From assembly GCA_028023455.1 (NCBI GenBank), contig JAQFVV010012420.1:2666001-2730000 (forward strand): 64,000 nucleotides of DNA, given 5' to 3'. The position numbers and the translations under genes are program-made. The notes below the pieces were generated by a model. It saw only the letters and a list, made by a program, of their open reading frames with translations. It searched no databases and was not told the DNA's origin. The stretch is from Epiperipatus broadwayi. Its lineage: Eukaryota; Onychophora; Udeonychophora; Euonychophora; Peripatidae. This document shows positions 16,049-28,514 of the stretch, in pieces (position 1 is the first letter of the stretch; the number at the start of each line of letters is the position of its first letter).

Positions 16049-16562
16049 AAGTACATATGGAATAAATGTTGAAACCCTAATTTCAGGGAATACTTCATTT
16101 GAAAATGATTTAAATAAGGTTTGCATATTGCATTTGGAGCTTGAAATAGACTTGGAATTGCTAAGTGTATATTTTCAAAAGATTGACATTTAAAAAATAA
16201 ATGAAATTGAGTTTCTATTTCTCTATCACAGAAACCACATTGAGAACCAACATTTGCACTGAACTTTTTATATTTATAAAAATGTAATTTTGTTAATGAT
16301 TGTAAATTTAATTTTAATATAAAATCAAAATATTTTATTTCAAAAGACTAAGTGCTTGAATTTGCAGGTCAATTGCTTATTATTTATATTTAGCATAGTT
16401 TGATCAGTATTATTATTTGAAGATATGTATAATAAAGAGCAAATATTCCAATAATAGTACTAGTCTTCAGATGGAGAAAAAATTAATATCAATGGTTTAG
16501 CAGGTGGCTTTCTGTTGAAGTAATTATGATTTCCAAATATATAAAAACTTTTATACATGAAG

Positions 16563-16659
16563 ATAGTTTTAACAAGGCTGTAAACCTTAGCAATGAGCGT
16601 CTGAAAAAATCGTCACTAGGGATCTCTGTAGGTCTTTAAAACACATGCTTACGCTATGA
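16563..16659 (+). repeat. Family E copy 2
   Basis: Matches 8231-8327 over its full 97 bp with a few transitions. Its first 54 bp are identical. It is followed by a duplicated AGAGAATCCC motif. Confidence 0.8.
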
Positions 16660-16929
16660 AGAAAAGAGAGAATCCCAAAAAAGAGAGAATCCCTTCTTTA
16701 CTTCGACCTACTTTATATATAAATAGGTGAAGCAGAAGTGTTTTGATCTAAGAGTGTGAAGCTATTAAATACTTCACTAATTAAGTCCACAATTCTTATA
16801 ATACATTAATACTCGCGAAATCTTACGATTTACTACGAGTTAATGAAAAGATCTTATAGTAAGAAATATATTACGATAATTTAAAGTTGTAATTATAAAT
16901 TTTATTAAACGCTCACTATTATTTCAGTA

Positions 16930-16983
16930 ATAGTTTTAACAAGGCTGTAAACCTTAGCAATGAGCGTCTGAAAAAATCGTCAC
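16930..16983 (+). repeat. Family E copy 3, core only
   Basis: Only the identical 54-bp core is present. Similarity stops exactly at TCGTCAC, where the hairpin element at 16984 begins, so E was either interrupted here or the hairpin belongs to a variant of E. Confidence 0.8.
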
Positions 16984-17250
16984 TATAATTGTGCGATTTT
17001 TCGCTTACGTTAGTGAAGCTATAATTATAATTTAAGATTTAATATACTAGCTTAGCGCTTTCGGGATTAAATAAATATTCAAGCTCATTTGCATATATGT
17101 ACAACAATTCATAACAGAATCTTCATTCTTAAAGCTATGAGTATGGGATTTGAATACTGTACTTAATCCCGAAAGCGCTAAGTTAGTATATTAAATTTTA
17201 AATTAGAATTATAGCTTCACTAACGTATGCGAAAAAATCGCACAATTATA
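16984..17250. mobile_element. Hairpin (MITE-like) element with about 85-bp inverted arms
   Basis: Left arm starts TATAATTGTGCGATTTTTCGC and right arm ends GCGAAAAAATCGCACAATTATA in matching inverted positions. The arms also share CTTCACTAACG and TTAATCCCGAAAGCGC. The loop (about 17070-17160) is unique. No coding capacity. A TA or TATA duplication is possible but cannot be shown within the AT-rich ends. Confidence 0.7.
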
Positions 17251-17626
17251 ATAACAATTTTAATGGTGAAGAAAAAGACAACTTATTTATAGTTATTGAA
17301 ATTTGAAAGACATATATTGAGTGAAGACTTAAATCATTTTGTAATAGAGATCTTTGTAATTGTTTAATTGAGATAGAGGCTATTTTCTTTTCCTGAGCAA
17401 TTTCCTGCACATGGTATACACATAAGATGAAAAGGCTTTTGTATATATAATTATTGGTGAATAGTAAAATATTCTTGTCATTATTAGTAGATTAAATAGT
17501 GATGATTTTGCATATAAAGGTAGATATGATTTTCCAAGAGAATCAGGTATTCAATTTTACCTTTAAACTTTTCTTGTATTGCTGATTGCATTCTTGAGTT
17601 ACTTAGTTGAAAAGAAAAACCTAAAA

Positions 17627-17743
17627 ACTAATTAGGCATTTCTTCAAAGAATTCATTATATCTTTTTCCTGTATGAATAAACTAATTAGGTATTTATTTC
17701 TTCAAAGAATTCATTATATCTTTTTCCTGTATGAATAAACCAA
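17627..17743 (+). repeat. Tandem duplication, 58-bp unit
   Basis: TCTTCAAAGAATTCATTAT recurs at 17641 and 17699 with flanking ACTAATTAGG and GTATGAATAAAC, a two-copy direct repeat. Confidence 0.85.
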
Positions 17744-20538
17744 GCACACAATTTTATCATGTTAAATTTTAAATTCAACTTTTGAGCACTTGGATACTAT
17801 TGTAAAAAAGTTCATCATAAATGCAATGAATATGAGATCATAAATAGTATTTGAAAGTGCTAATATTGATTTAAAATGCATTTCTGATAAGCTTTTTTAC
17901 AATGGTGTCCAAATGCTGGAAATTTGAAATTTACAATTGCATAAGAAAAGTTGCTAGTCTCTTGAATTACATGCTAAATTTTAAATTTTATCTTTGTATA
18001 TTTATTTAAGATAATTATTAAAATATGAATTTTTTTAACCTAAGAAAAACATACATCATCCATGTAGGCTATGCATTGTATATTTTCTTTTATCTCTAGT
18101 ATATGTATTTCAAGTAATTATTTTTCTATGCTTTTTAGTAAAAGGTCTGTATATGAGGTGAATAATAAGACACTAAAAGAAGAACCTTGAGATATTAAGA
18201 AATGAGGCCTAAAAGCAGAAGAATATCTTTCATTAAGTGTTATATTAATTTTTTAATTTATTAATAAATTTGTGATAATACACACAATTGATTTTGGTAC
18301 TTTTACATCTGCCTGTCTACTACTGAGATAGTAGTATTAATCTTCTCATTCTTACTATAATAATTTTATATTTAACATTTACATAAATTTGATTAATAAG
18401 GATGAGCTTATTTATATAATATATGATGATATTTCTTATTATTTCCTTAATCCTATAAAATACTATCATTTCTGAATGTTTTACATAGACCTGAATGGAC
18501 ACAATTTCTCATGATTCTTAATCAATTTGCATACATAATGCAATATTTTCATCTGGCTAGTATATTAATTTTATTGTGAATTTCCATCAAATTTTAGCAA
18601 GAGTAAACTTATAAACATCAAAAGCTTAAAAAATATGTGAATCCATTGTATTCTTGAGAATGGGTTGCTCCTCTTTATTAAATAAATATATACTTATTCA
18701 TAAATAAAATTGAGCTCGAATATTTGTAGTATTCATTTTTAAATATTGCCCTCAAGTCATTACTCCCATTCATATTCTTGTTCAATCCATGAAATATTTT
18801 TGCTTTCTCTACATCTTCAATATTCTACCATTTCTGAATCAGATTTTCAATAAAAGTTGGTAATACTTTATTTAAAGTTTCTTGTCTTCATGATAGATTA
18901 CTTTATTTATTATTTTCAAAAAGGAGATAAAATATTGACATTGGAGAATGGATCAGCAAGAAAAGTGTGCCTAGACATTTTTTCACCTGAGGTACATACA
19001 CCTCTATGTTTGAACAACTCCACAATAAAAAAAAAAAGATATATATATTTTTAAAAAAACTTAACTGCAGATCTATGAAATATTTATAAGGGCAGGCAAG
19101 AACAAAAATTTATTAATTTATATTTAATCACAAAATCTTATATGACACCAGCTTACATAATGTTTTTCAATAGTGTTAACATCTAGCATTATTGATTACT
19201 AAACTTACACTAGATGGCATATGTGAAATAATGAAATAAAAAATATTCTGTTATTTGTTATAATTTTTTAAAGAAAATAATTTCTTATTTTTTATAGGCA
19301 GTTTGATAATACTCCTAGTTGAATACATGAGAAAAGGACCTTTCTCACTCTTATTTATCCTAGATCTAGATAGCTAAAGATGATTTATTGTTTGAACATC
19401 CAAAGTGAAAAGATCTCCAAAGTTATAGATTCAGCAGAATGTATGTCCTGAGTAGTTTTCCCATTTATAAAAATCAAAGACCAAAAATTCCTAAGTATTT
19501 TTCAAATAAAAATAAATAAAAAAAATTTCACAATTTTGTTATCTTCACTCTACAATTTAAGCCATCAAACAACATTTCATCTTTCTAGTAAATGACCATA
19601 TAATAAATAAATAAAATGAAATAACCTTAAACAATACTAGCAGGCACTGCTGTCAAGAAATATAATTGACACTACTTAAAATCATAAAAGACATGCATAT
19701 AATATCTTTCACAAATCAAAACAGAAAACAAAAAGAAAACTACTGCATTTAATATTCTCATAATAAACTTTTGAATCATCCACAGTGACAACATATTCTT
19801 GGAGAACACACAATCATTCATCAACATATGTGAAATAATAGAATTAAATTTTACTAATTGTTTAATTTTTTAAGCCATCAAAATCTATATTACATATTAT
19901 ATTTTGTGAAAAGTCATAAAAGTACTACAGTATTCACATTAGGAGCTGTAAGTAACCCTTACTGTTTTACTATAAAACATCATCTATTCTAATCTTAAAT
20001 AATTAATAGATAGTAGGGAATAATCTATATACACATCAACAGTCTATTTTTTATTCTTCATCAATAAGAAGAATTTACAGCATACATTTAACAAGCACAT
20101 TTATTATTTTTATACTAATCTGTCTAAAATTTTGAATCTATAGCATATCAGTTTTATGTTAGTTGCATCTTTAAATACTCCACATCATTGATCAATAGTC
20201 AAGAACTAGTATGGATTTAGATGTGCAACAAACTTATAATAGATATCTCTGCAGTACAGTAAAAAAGTGAGTTACTGTTCTTAAGGCTGATATTGAAAAT
20301 TAAGTGGTGCTTCTCCAGAATTAACAATATGATTAAAAATAATACTACCTAATCTCTGTATAAAAAAATATTGCTCTATGAATAATTAACACTAAGATTA
20401 AGTTAAAAACATTTGTACAAATATTTCATTAAATCTGAGATTTGTACAATATTATTTGTAATAGCTGAAAATTTACTACTTATAATAACAAATAAAACTA
20501 ATGCTAATAATGCTATGATATTAAAATAGACTTCTTAC
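17744..20538. other. AT-rich DNA, presumably intron or downstream region of the lysine-rich gene
   Basis: Lies 3' of the splice donor at 20538 on the minus strand, so at least part should be intron. I could not identify the next minus-strand exon. A plus-strand frame at 18857-19054 contains a short non-low-complexity stretch (KILTLENGSARKVCLDIF) bounded by AG and GT, which I do not call. Confidence 0.45.
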
Positions 20539-20930
20539 CTGATTTGTTGAAGTTTTCATTGGTTTTTCAGGTTCTTTTTTAACATCTTTTCTAACATCAA
20601 TGTTTTTTGCTTCCAATTTAGCAGTTTTTGTAGCTATTAGAGAATCTTTTCTAACATCTTTTTTAGTCTCTATTTCTTTCTTTGTATCCTTTTTTACATC
20701 CCTTTTTTCAGTTTCCTTTTTTTTATCTTTTTCTAAAATTATTTCTTTTTTATTTTCCTTTGCTCCATCTTTTTTAAATTCCTTCTCGGATTGTTTTTTA
20801 ATATCTTGACTTTTCTCTATATTTTTTTCTGATTTCAAAGTTGGTTCCTCCTTTTTTGCTACATTTCTTATTCCTGACGACGAAGTTGATGTTGTTATTT
20901 TCGTTGCAACTATCCTTGACATATTTCAAT
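20539..20930 (-). CDS. First coding exon of a lysine/glutamate-rich protein (unidentified gene)
   Basis: On the minus strand, a polypyrimidine tract and CAG acceptor end at 20931, an 8-nt leader follows, and an ATG at 20922 opens a frame of 128 codons ending exactly at CAG|GTAAGA, a near-perfect splice donor at 20539/20538. The exon stays open for 384 nt (phase 0) and meets a stop only five codons into the intron. The product starts MSRIVATKITTSTSSSG and then is dominated by K, E and D with repeated KKD/KKE/RKD motifs, so it is probably a disordered, highly charged N-terminus. No catalytic motif or signal peptide. An upstream 5' UTR exon is implied. A cytoskeletal or nuclear scaffold protein would fit this composition, but I do not recognise the gene. 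Confidence 0.7.
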
Positions 20931-20932
20931 CT
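20923..20932 (-). promoter_or_regulatory. Splice acceptor before the start codon
   Basis: Minus strand reads a T-rich tract, then CAG, then ATTGAAATATG. This places a 5' UTR intron just upstream of the start codon and is the reason for choosing the 20922 start. Confidence 0.6.
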
Positions 20933-21589
20933 GAAAAAAAAACCCCAAAACAACAGAATTATGATCAGAAAATTATAGTCAATCGAAATATAAAAATAAT
21001 TAATTTACAGCAAAAAAAAATTAATTAATTTATAATAATTTTGAAATAAGAACAAAAAAAAAAGCATAACAATTGAAATAATGAGACCAATGTTAAAAGG
21101 ATATTATTAACTGATATACTAAGCATTTAAACACAGTGAATAGAATATCCCACTATTGCACGAATAATTTTTGGATTTATTTCCAATCCAATAATTATAT
21201 AGAATATTTGTAGTTCTGTTTTAGAACATTAAAAAATGTATAATTATTTCAAATAATTAATAATTATTTACCTAAAACCTCAAAAGAAATCTATGAAATA
21301 GACATCAGGTGCATCCATTTATGTTTTAGTAATAGATAATCATTTTCCTTAATATAGATACTCATGTATCATTGTTATAAAAAATCTGATTTATATACAA
21401 ATCAATTTAGTCAAATAGCATTTGAATATTTTTTTTTATAATTTTATTTTTAAAGTGTTTCATCAAAAATTAAAGAATTGTCTTCAATTTTTTTAAACCA
21501 TAATCTCCAAAGCACTAACTATATAAATAACAATGTTCAGATTAAAAATAAATTCATTTTCATTTTTCCACCTAAGATTTCATATATAT

Positions 21590-22060
21590 ATATATATCAA
21601 ATAATGTAATATAAGAATTTCAACAAAGATTTTCCATCTCCCTTCAGTGATCCATTCTATCTCATATAACCAATACACATAACCACACACATGTAAAAAT
21701 GATCTCCAATATACATATTTTGTGCTGAAACAGCATTCATCAGTTAATCCAGATCATCATAACCTATGCATATATATATAAGCAGTGCTTGGTTTATATT
21801 AAGATACCAAATCTTCAAACTTTAATGGACAGGTTTCAATCTACTCCACCTTCCAACTCTTCAGCCATCCATACCATTGAAAATCTGTTGATAGAATACT
21901 CAAATCCTTGACAATGTCAATATTATAGTCATTCTCATGCTGATTTTAAGTCATTCTGATTCCTCATGTATAGGACTTTATCCATTTAAATACGCAGAAG
22001 AGGAATGGGCAGGATATAGGCTGAATCTGTAATATTTGAAATACAAGTTTTTAAAAAAAG
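21590..22060 (-). mobile_element. Family B single diverged copy
   Basis: Reverse complement of the family B monomer, including the block with TCCATTAAAGT and the block homologous to TGTACAGGACATAATCC. Boundaries are approximate and no target duplication is evident. It carries a hammerhead-like segment at 21701-21756. Confidence 0.7.
21701..21756 (-). ncRNA. Family B hammerhead-like motif, decayed
   Basis: CUGAUGA followed by AUGCU-GUUUC-AGCAC and AAAA, then AUAUGUAU. G12 is lost and stem I is weak (AUUAA against UUGGA). Confidence 0.45.
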
Positions 22061-23400
22061 TATACTTGTATTTCAAGTAATAATAATTACAAGAAATTTC
22101 AAATCTGTTAATCAACTTATATTAAAAATAAAAGATAGATTTAATATATTAATTTTAATAACCTTTAAATAATAATACAGTGCTAAAAATATATAACATT
22201 TGGAGAGAGAAATCTCTAAAATTCTAGTTATATAAATGGAATGACCCCAATATCAGTATCCACTCAGATGAAAAATAAATCCAACTGATTTAAAAATAGC
22301 TTTTGTAGTTGTCATTATTTGATCTACACATTTGTATGTGATCTTAATGATTAGATAAAAATAAACTCTTTTTCTACCTGAGTATAGCAGAAGCTAATCT
22401 AGGTGACATTGTATTTATAGAACTGGTGCTTTAGAGACTCTCTCTGAGTGTTAACATATTTACTAGCACCATAATAAATATTCTATCATAACATATTTAT
22501 TACTGAGTGGTTTATTTATTGGTTATTAAAATATGTAGAAATTAACTCTACTTTGTAAATTTAAATATAGGTTAATTCAAATGAAGCTACAAGAATAATT
22601 TAGATGATTTGAAATTGGCTTTTGTAGTTATTGTTGTCTGATTTACATAGCTGCAAGAGATCTTAGACAGCAAAATAAAAATAATTCATGTTTCATTCAA
22701 GCATGATTACATTGATATTAGGAAGCATTGTATTTTTAGAGCTAATGCTTTTGAGATTTATCTCTCTAAGTGTTATAGATATTGCAATGGTTAAAAATGT
22801 GAGTGATGAAAAGTAAAACAATTACTAGACAATTTCTCATTAAAAATTATACAACCAACACATAATTATATAACATATGTTTATTAACTAAAACAAAAAC
22901 AAAATAATAAACTAACAAGTAAAAGAAATAAATAGATTGCTTATCATATCAGTAACATCAAAGTTTCAATAATTTATTAATAAGTAAAAATAATACAACT
23001 ACCCAACAAATTACAAAACAAAATCAAAGTAAAGATGCCAAAATCAGAATAAATAAACCAACAAATAAAAGATAAAATATCAAATTTATAGTTGTTAATT
23101 ATATAACTTTGCATTATTTGATTCTATTAGCTGCTTTCATAAACTGTATACTAACATTAATTTTATTATTATGTAATTTAATTTCTATAAGGCAATACTC
23201 AATCTTATTTGAACTTTATAATATGATTTAATAATATTTTAATGTATCACATCAGTGTGCACAAATTATTTAATTTCAAATATAGAATTAAAGGATAAGG
23301 TCATATTACACATGTTGACTTAATAAAGCAACTTTATTACCAACAGTAACAATAGAACTTATTATTATTTTATCACTCATTCAAGTTCACTGAGAAGAAG
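22061..23400. other. AT-rich DNA, no gene seen
   Basis: There are partial internal similarities near 22280-22450 and 22600-22780 (both contain AGCTTTTGTAGTT-like and TCTCTCT-AGTGTTA motifs), suggesting an old duplication. No coding signal. The right end is the GAAG target repeat of the LTR element. Confidence 0.45.
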
Positions 23401-25583
23401 TGTAACAATCCGGAGCAGGTAGACTTACGTAAACTGCACTACAGGGTACCATCTACGCATTTGAACCTAGAAAAATTTATAGAGTAGGCAGATACGTAAG
23501 TAAAAAAAAAAAATTTTTTTTTTTTTTTTTGCATCCGGTCGTTAGCCCATGTCACTAGCTCAGTGGAATAGCAGAGATTAAATAATAATATCTTATCTAA
23601 TTATATTTCAATATTAAAAAAATACATAAAATAAGCCACTGCCAGTAATTAACATACAAACATTTATTTATGCACATATATATAAGATTTAAAATTATTT
23701 TAGTATTAGTTTTACATTTCAAAATTTAACATTATTTTTAACTTTACCTTAGATTTTAATTTACATTTTAATTTCTATTATATTATCAATTTACATTTTA
23801 ATTAAGTTCGCACAGATGGGATTATAAAAGCTTGTTTTAATATGTTGCTATAGATCGGTTACATAGATTACACGGTTAAACACATTTCAAAGTAAACATA
23901 AACGATCAAAATACAAAATTATTGATTACTGACAATTGCGGAGGGAAATTTATACGTAACCCAATAGTATTCACCATAAGATACTTGCATTGTCACCAAT
24001 AACTTAAAAGACATCCAAATAAATACATTTTTGATACTCACCGTAAGGTATCATTATTTATCGAATGTCTATGTATTTTGATCAAATATGGAAACGCAAA
24101 ACATAGTTAACCAATAAACAATCCATGCAAGCGTCTATAACCAACTTAAATTTAATGCATTTCTATTTAGGGTCGAGTATGAATAGACCACATAAATTTG
24201 CTTTTGAAAATAAACATTCTACCCCTATTTAACCTTAGGTTAAAATTCGTAGTCAAACTGGCATCAATTCATCTGATATATCGATGTATTCAATGTAATA
24301 AAATACGGCAGCACAAAAAGTTAAGAGAAGAAATTGCTTCTCATGAGATAGGAATATTACATCTATCTGCAAAGAAGAGCAATAAAACAAAAAACTCCAT
24401 AGAAAGGAACTGCGGTATCCGACTTATAATTCCTTCCATAGGCAAACGGAAGTGTGCGGCGTATGAAGCGATTCTGCCCGTAGCGAATCAATATTACATC
24501 TACTAATCACACCAATATATCCAATCCCTTGACCCAATTTAACCACGAAACAAATAACCTAAGATTACCCTCCCCTAATATAACCTTACAAATCTATACA
24601 GCCATTCACGCCCGACTTAAGTTTAACATTGATATATTTTAATTTATCGGAAAACAGAAATCATAAATAAACTTAAAGAACAAAATTAAATAAATGGAAA
24701 TGATTTTACACAAATAAATAAAAAATACATCAAATAACATTTTAACTACTTTAGTCAGATAGGAAACTAATGCAATTATTTTAAATACGAAAAGTTTTTA
24801 ATTTAATGTTCATTAATTGTAAAGTTCTTACGGTTTTAAACAGTTCATCTTTATCTGTCGTTTGTAAGTTTGAACGGGAATTCCCACGCCGTCCTGAAGA
24901 TATTGGTATACATTTAGCCGATGTTTTATTTATTCATTCGGAGGTTTTTTAATTTAGTTGGTCCTCAATGTAGAAAACGATAGTTCATTTCTCTTTCTTT
25001 CTTTGGCAAAACTGAAGTGATTGAATCGTGCGTCTCTTCAATCGCTTCTCCCGCACCTCCACACTAACACCTATCTGTCACATCGTAATAATCAATAACC
25101 ACTAATTAATAATTTCCAAATTTTCCTTTTATACGTATTCGAAGGATTGACTTGGCATTATGTCATCGATGCGATGATCCTTTTCGTTGAGGTCCGATTT
25201 CCCAATGGATTTATTTCATTTGCTAAAAGTTTCTATTGTTTTCCTATCTGACCGATGTTTTTACATTTAAATGCCCAAGGCTGGTTTACATTTGACTAAT
25301 TAAATTTATCATTTCCATTTCTGATTAATTAACCTGTTTTCCAAATCAAAGATATATTTTTATCTCTAAATCTTTTTAAGTTTTTGTTTTTAAAATACCT
25401 TTTCTATTTTTAATACAGTTTTATTTTAATAATTTTTTTTATCTGTGTGATTTAATATATACGAGTTTAAGATGATATTTAATTTCAATTTTTAATTCTT
25501 AAAGAAAATTTTTAAATGCGAATTTCTTATTTTAACTTGTTTAATAATAAAACACAATGTAACGAACGTCTGTGCTCGTTACT
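23401..25583 (-). repeat. LTR, left copy
   Basis: Begins TGTAACAATCCGG (one change from the right copy) and ends GTGCTCGTTACT, the final base being mutated from A. It contains a poly-A/poly-T block near 23502-23530, a tRNA-like A-box sequence (TAGCTCAGTGGAATAGC) near 23553, and a 102-codon plus-strand frame at 24198-24506 shared with the other LTR. Confidence 0.88.
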
Positions 25584-26319
25584 TATCAGTAAAGTTGCTT
25601 AAAAAAAAATGATCAAAAAAAAAAAATTTTACTTAGGGTTAGTAATTACGGTACACAATTAACGAAGACATTTACAAAAACATCCGGTTAGTAATTTTAC
25701 AAAAAGACTATATACAAAAAAAATGTTTACTATCGTTTTCCAAGGACCATTTACGTTCACCTCCTCCCGACCAGAGTTCTAACTTTTCTCTTTTTTTATC
25801 CATTTTATTTTTACACATGGCATGACAAGCAAATTTTATAAATTATTTATTTAAATAAGGTTGCATTGAGATAAATATGTTTTAAGAAATAATGGGTTTA
25901 AACGTGTATATTTGCAGCACAATTATAAACACCACCAACTTATTTATGACTGATTGAAATGCATACATAGGGTTACACTGAAGTAATTCCCAAAGGTACT
26001 CATCGTAAGGCACCACATTTCGATCATAAACTTACGTGGCTGTGCGCACCTATACACCTAAAAGCATAATATATATCAACAAAAAAAACATATCAATCGC
26101 AACCTTTTGACTTTTTTTTTTTTTTTTAACAAAAATTAGTTTTAAAATTATTTATACTTTCTCGTGTTTAATATATATGCGCAATTTCTTTCTGGCAGTG
26201 CTTTTATAAGATTTAAAATATACGACTTTATGTAAACAGATAAAAATGTTTCATTTTGAGAAGAATTTGTTCAGGGTATATGTGGTTTATTAAAGATCGG
26301 CCCGAGTTGGTTCGCCAGT
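25584..26319 (-). other. Interior of the LTR element, non-coding
   Basis: 736 bp, rich in homopolymer A/T tracts, with no frame of note on either strand. A candidate primer binding site abuts the right LTR on the minus strand at about 26300-26317. Confidence 0.6.
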
Positions 26320-28510
26320 TGTAACGATCCGGAGAAGGTAGACTTACGTAAACTGCACTACAGGGCGCCATCTAGGCATTTGAACCTAGAAAAATTTATA
26401 AAGTAGGCAGATACGTAAGTCAAAAAAAAAATTTTTTTTTTTTTTTTAATATTTTGGTTCCGGTCGTTAGCCCATGTCACTAGCTCAGTGGAATAGCAGA
26501 GATTAAATAATATAATATCTTATCTAATTATATTTCAATATTAAAAAAATAAATAAAATAAGCCACTGCCAGTAATTAACATACAAACATTTATTTATGC
26601 ACATATATATAAGATTTAAAATTATTTTAGTATTAGTTTTACATTTCAAAATTTAACATTATTTTTAACTTTACCTTAGATTTTAATTTACATTTTAATT
26701 TCTATTATATTATCAGTTTACATTTTAATTAAGTTCGCACAGATGGGATTATAAAAGCTTGTTTTAATATGTTGCTATAGATCGGTTACATAGATTACAC
26801 GGTTAAACACATTTCAAAGTAAACATAAACGATCAAAATACAAAATTATTGATTACTGACAATTGCGGAGGGAAATTTATACGTAACCCAATAGTATTCA
26901 CCATAAGATACTTGCATTGTCACCAATAACTTAAAAGACATCCGAATAAATACATTTTTGATACTCACCGTAAGGTATCATTATTTATCGAATGTCTATG
27001 TATTTTGATCAAATATGGAAACGCAAAACATAGTTAACCAATAAACAATCCATGCAAGCGTCTATAACCAACTTAAATTTAATGCATTTCTATTTAGGGT
27101 CGAGTATGAATAGACCACATAAATTTGCTTTTGAAAATAAACATTCTACCCCTATTTAACCTTAGGTTAAAATTCGTAGTCAAACTGGCATCAATTCATC
27201 TGATATATCGATGTATTCAATGTAATAAAATACGGCAGCACAAAAAGTTAAGAGAAGAAATTGCTTCTCATGAGATAGGAATATTACATCTATCTGCAAA
27301 GAAGAGCAATAAAACAAAAAACTCCATAGAAAGGAACTGCGGTATCCGACTTATAATTCCTTCCATAGGCAAACGGAAGTGTGCGGCGTATGAAGCGATT
27401 CTGCCCGTAGCGAATCAATATTACATCTACTAATCACACCAATATATCCAATCCCTTGACCCAATTTAACCACGAAACAAATAACCTAAGATTACCCTCC
27501 CCTAATATAACTTTACAAATCTATACAGCCATTCACGCCCGACTTAAGTTTAACATTGATATATTTTAATTTATCGGAAAACAGAAATCATAAATAAACT
27601 TAAAGAACAAAATTAAATAAATGGAAATGATTTTACACAAATAAATAAAAAATACATCAAATAACATTTTAACTACTTTAGTCAGATAGGAAACTAATGC
27701 AATTATTTTAAATACGAAAAGTTTTTAATTTAATGTTCATTAATTGTAAAGTTCTTACGGTTTTAAACAGTTCATCTTTATCTGTCGTTTGTAAGTTTGA
27801 ACGGGAATTCCCACGCCGTCCTGAAGATATTGGTATACATTTAGCCGATGTTTTATTTATTCATTCGGAGGTTTTTTAATTTAGTTGGTCCTCAATGTAG
27901 AAAACGATAGTTCATTTCTCTTTCTTTCTTTGGCAAAACTGAAGTGATTGAATCGTGCGTCTCTTCAATCGCTTCTCCCGCACCTCCGCACTAACACCTA
28001 TCTGTCACATCGTAATAATCATAACTCACTAATTAATAATTTCCAAATTTTCCTTTTATACGTATTCGAAGGATTGACTTGGCATTATGTCATCGATGCG
28101 ATGATCCTTTTCGTTGAGGTCCGATTTCCCAATGGATTTATTTCATTTGCTAAAAGTTTCTATTGTTTTCCTATCTGACCGATGTTTTTACATTTAAATG
28201 CCCAAGGCTGGTTTACATTTGACTAATTAAATTTATCATTTCCATTTCTGATTAATTAACCTGTTTTCCAAATCAAAGATATATTTTTATCTCTAAATCT
28301 TTTTAAGTTTTTGTTTTTAAAATACCTTTTCTATTTTTAATACAGTTTTATTTTAATAATTTTTTTTATCTGTGCGATTTAATATATACGAGTTTAAGAT
28401 GATATTTAATTTCAATTTTTAATTCTTAAAGAAAATTTTTAAATGCGAATTTCTTATTTTAACTTGTTTAATAATAAAACACAATGTAACGAACGTCTGT
28501 GCTCGTTACA
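26320..28510 (-). repeat. LTR, right copy
   Basis: Begins TGTAACGATCCGG and ends TCGTTACA. Nearly identical to the left LTR. The 102-codon frame (27125-27433) is identical in sequence but has no recognisable domain, and near-identity of recent LTRs would preserve it without selection. Confidence 0.88.
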
Positions 28511-28514
28511 GAAG

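Larger units (their letters stand above)
23401..28510 (-). mobile_element. LTR-flanked element with giant LTRs and no gag-pol
   Basis: Two direct repeats of about 2.19 kb (23401-25583 and 26320-28510) enclose only 736 bp. The outer ends form the short inverted pair TGTAACGA/TCGTTACA typical of LTRs, and the flanks share a 4-bp repeat GAAG (23397-23400, 28511-28514). On the minus strand the sequence just inside the right LTR reads ACTGGCGAACCAACTCGGG, which would fit a TGG-starting primer binding site, so I infer minus orientation. The expected polypurine tract is not obvious. The interior encodes no capsid, protease, RT or integrase, so this is a non-autonomous (LARD/TRIM-like) or deleted Ty3-like element. 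The LTRs differ at only about a dozen positions by eye, indicating a young insertion. Confidence 0.85.

Noticed and set aside
18905-18993. Possible plus-strand exon with KILTLENGSARKVCLDIF between AG and GT
   Set aside because: Weak polypyrimidine tract, no neighbouring exon and no homology I can name.
24198-24506. 102-codon frame, identical at 27125-27433, as a conserved gene
   Set aside because: It lies in both LTRs of a young element. Identity follows from recent LTR duplication, and no domain is recognisable.
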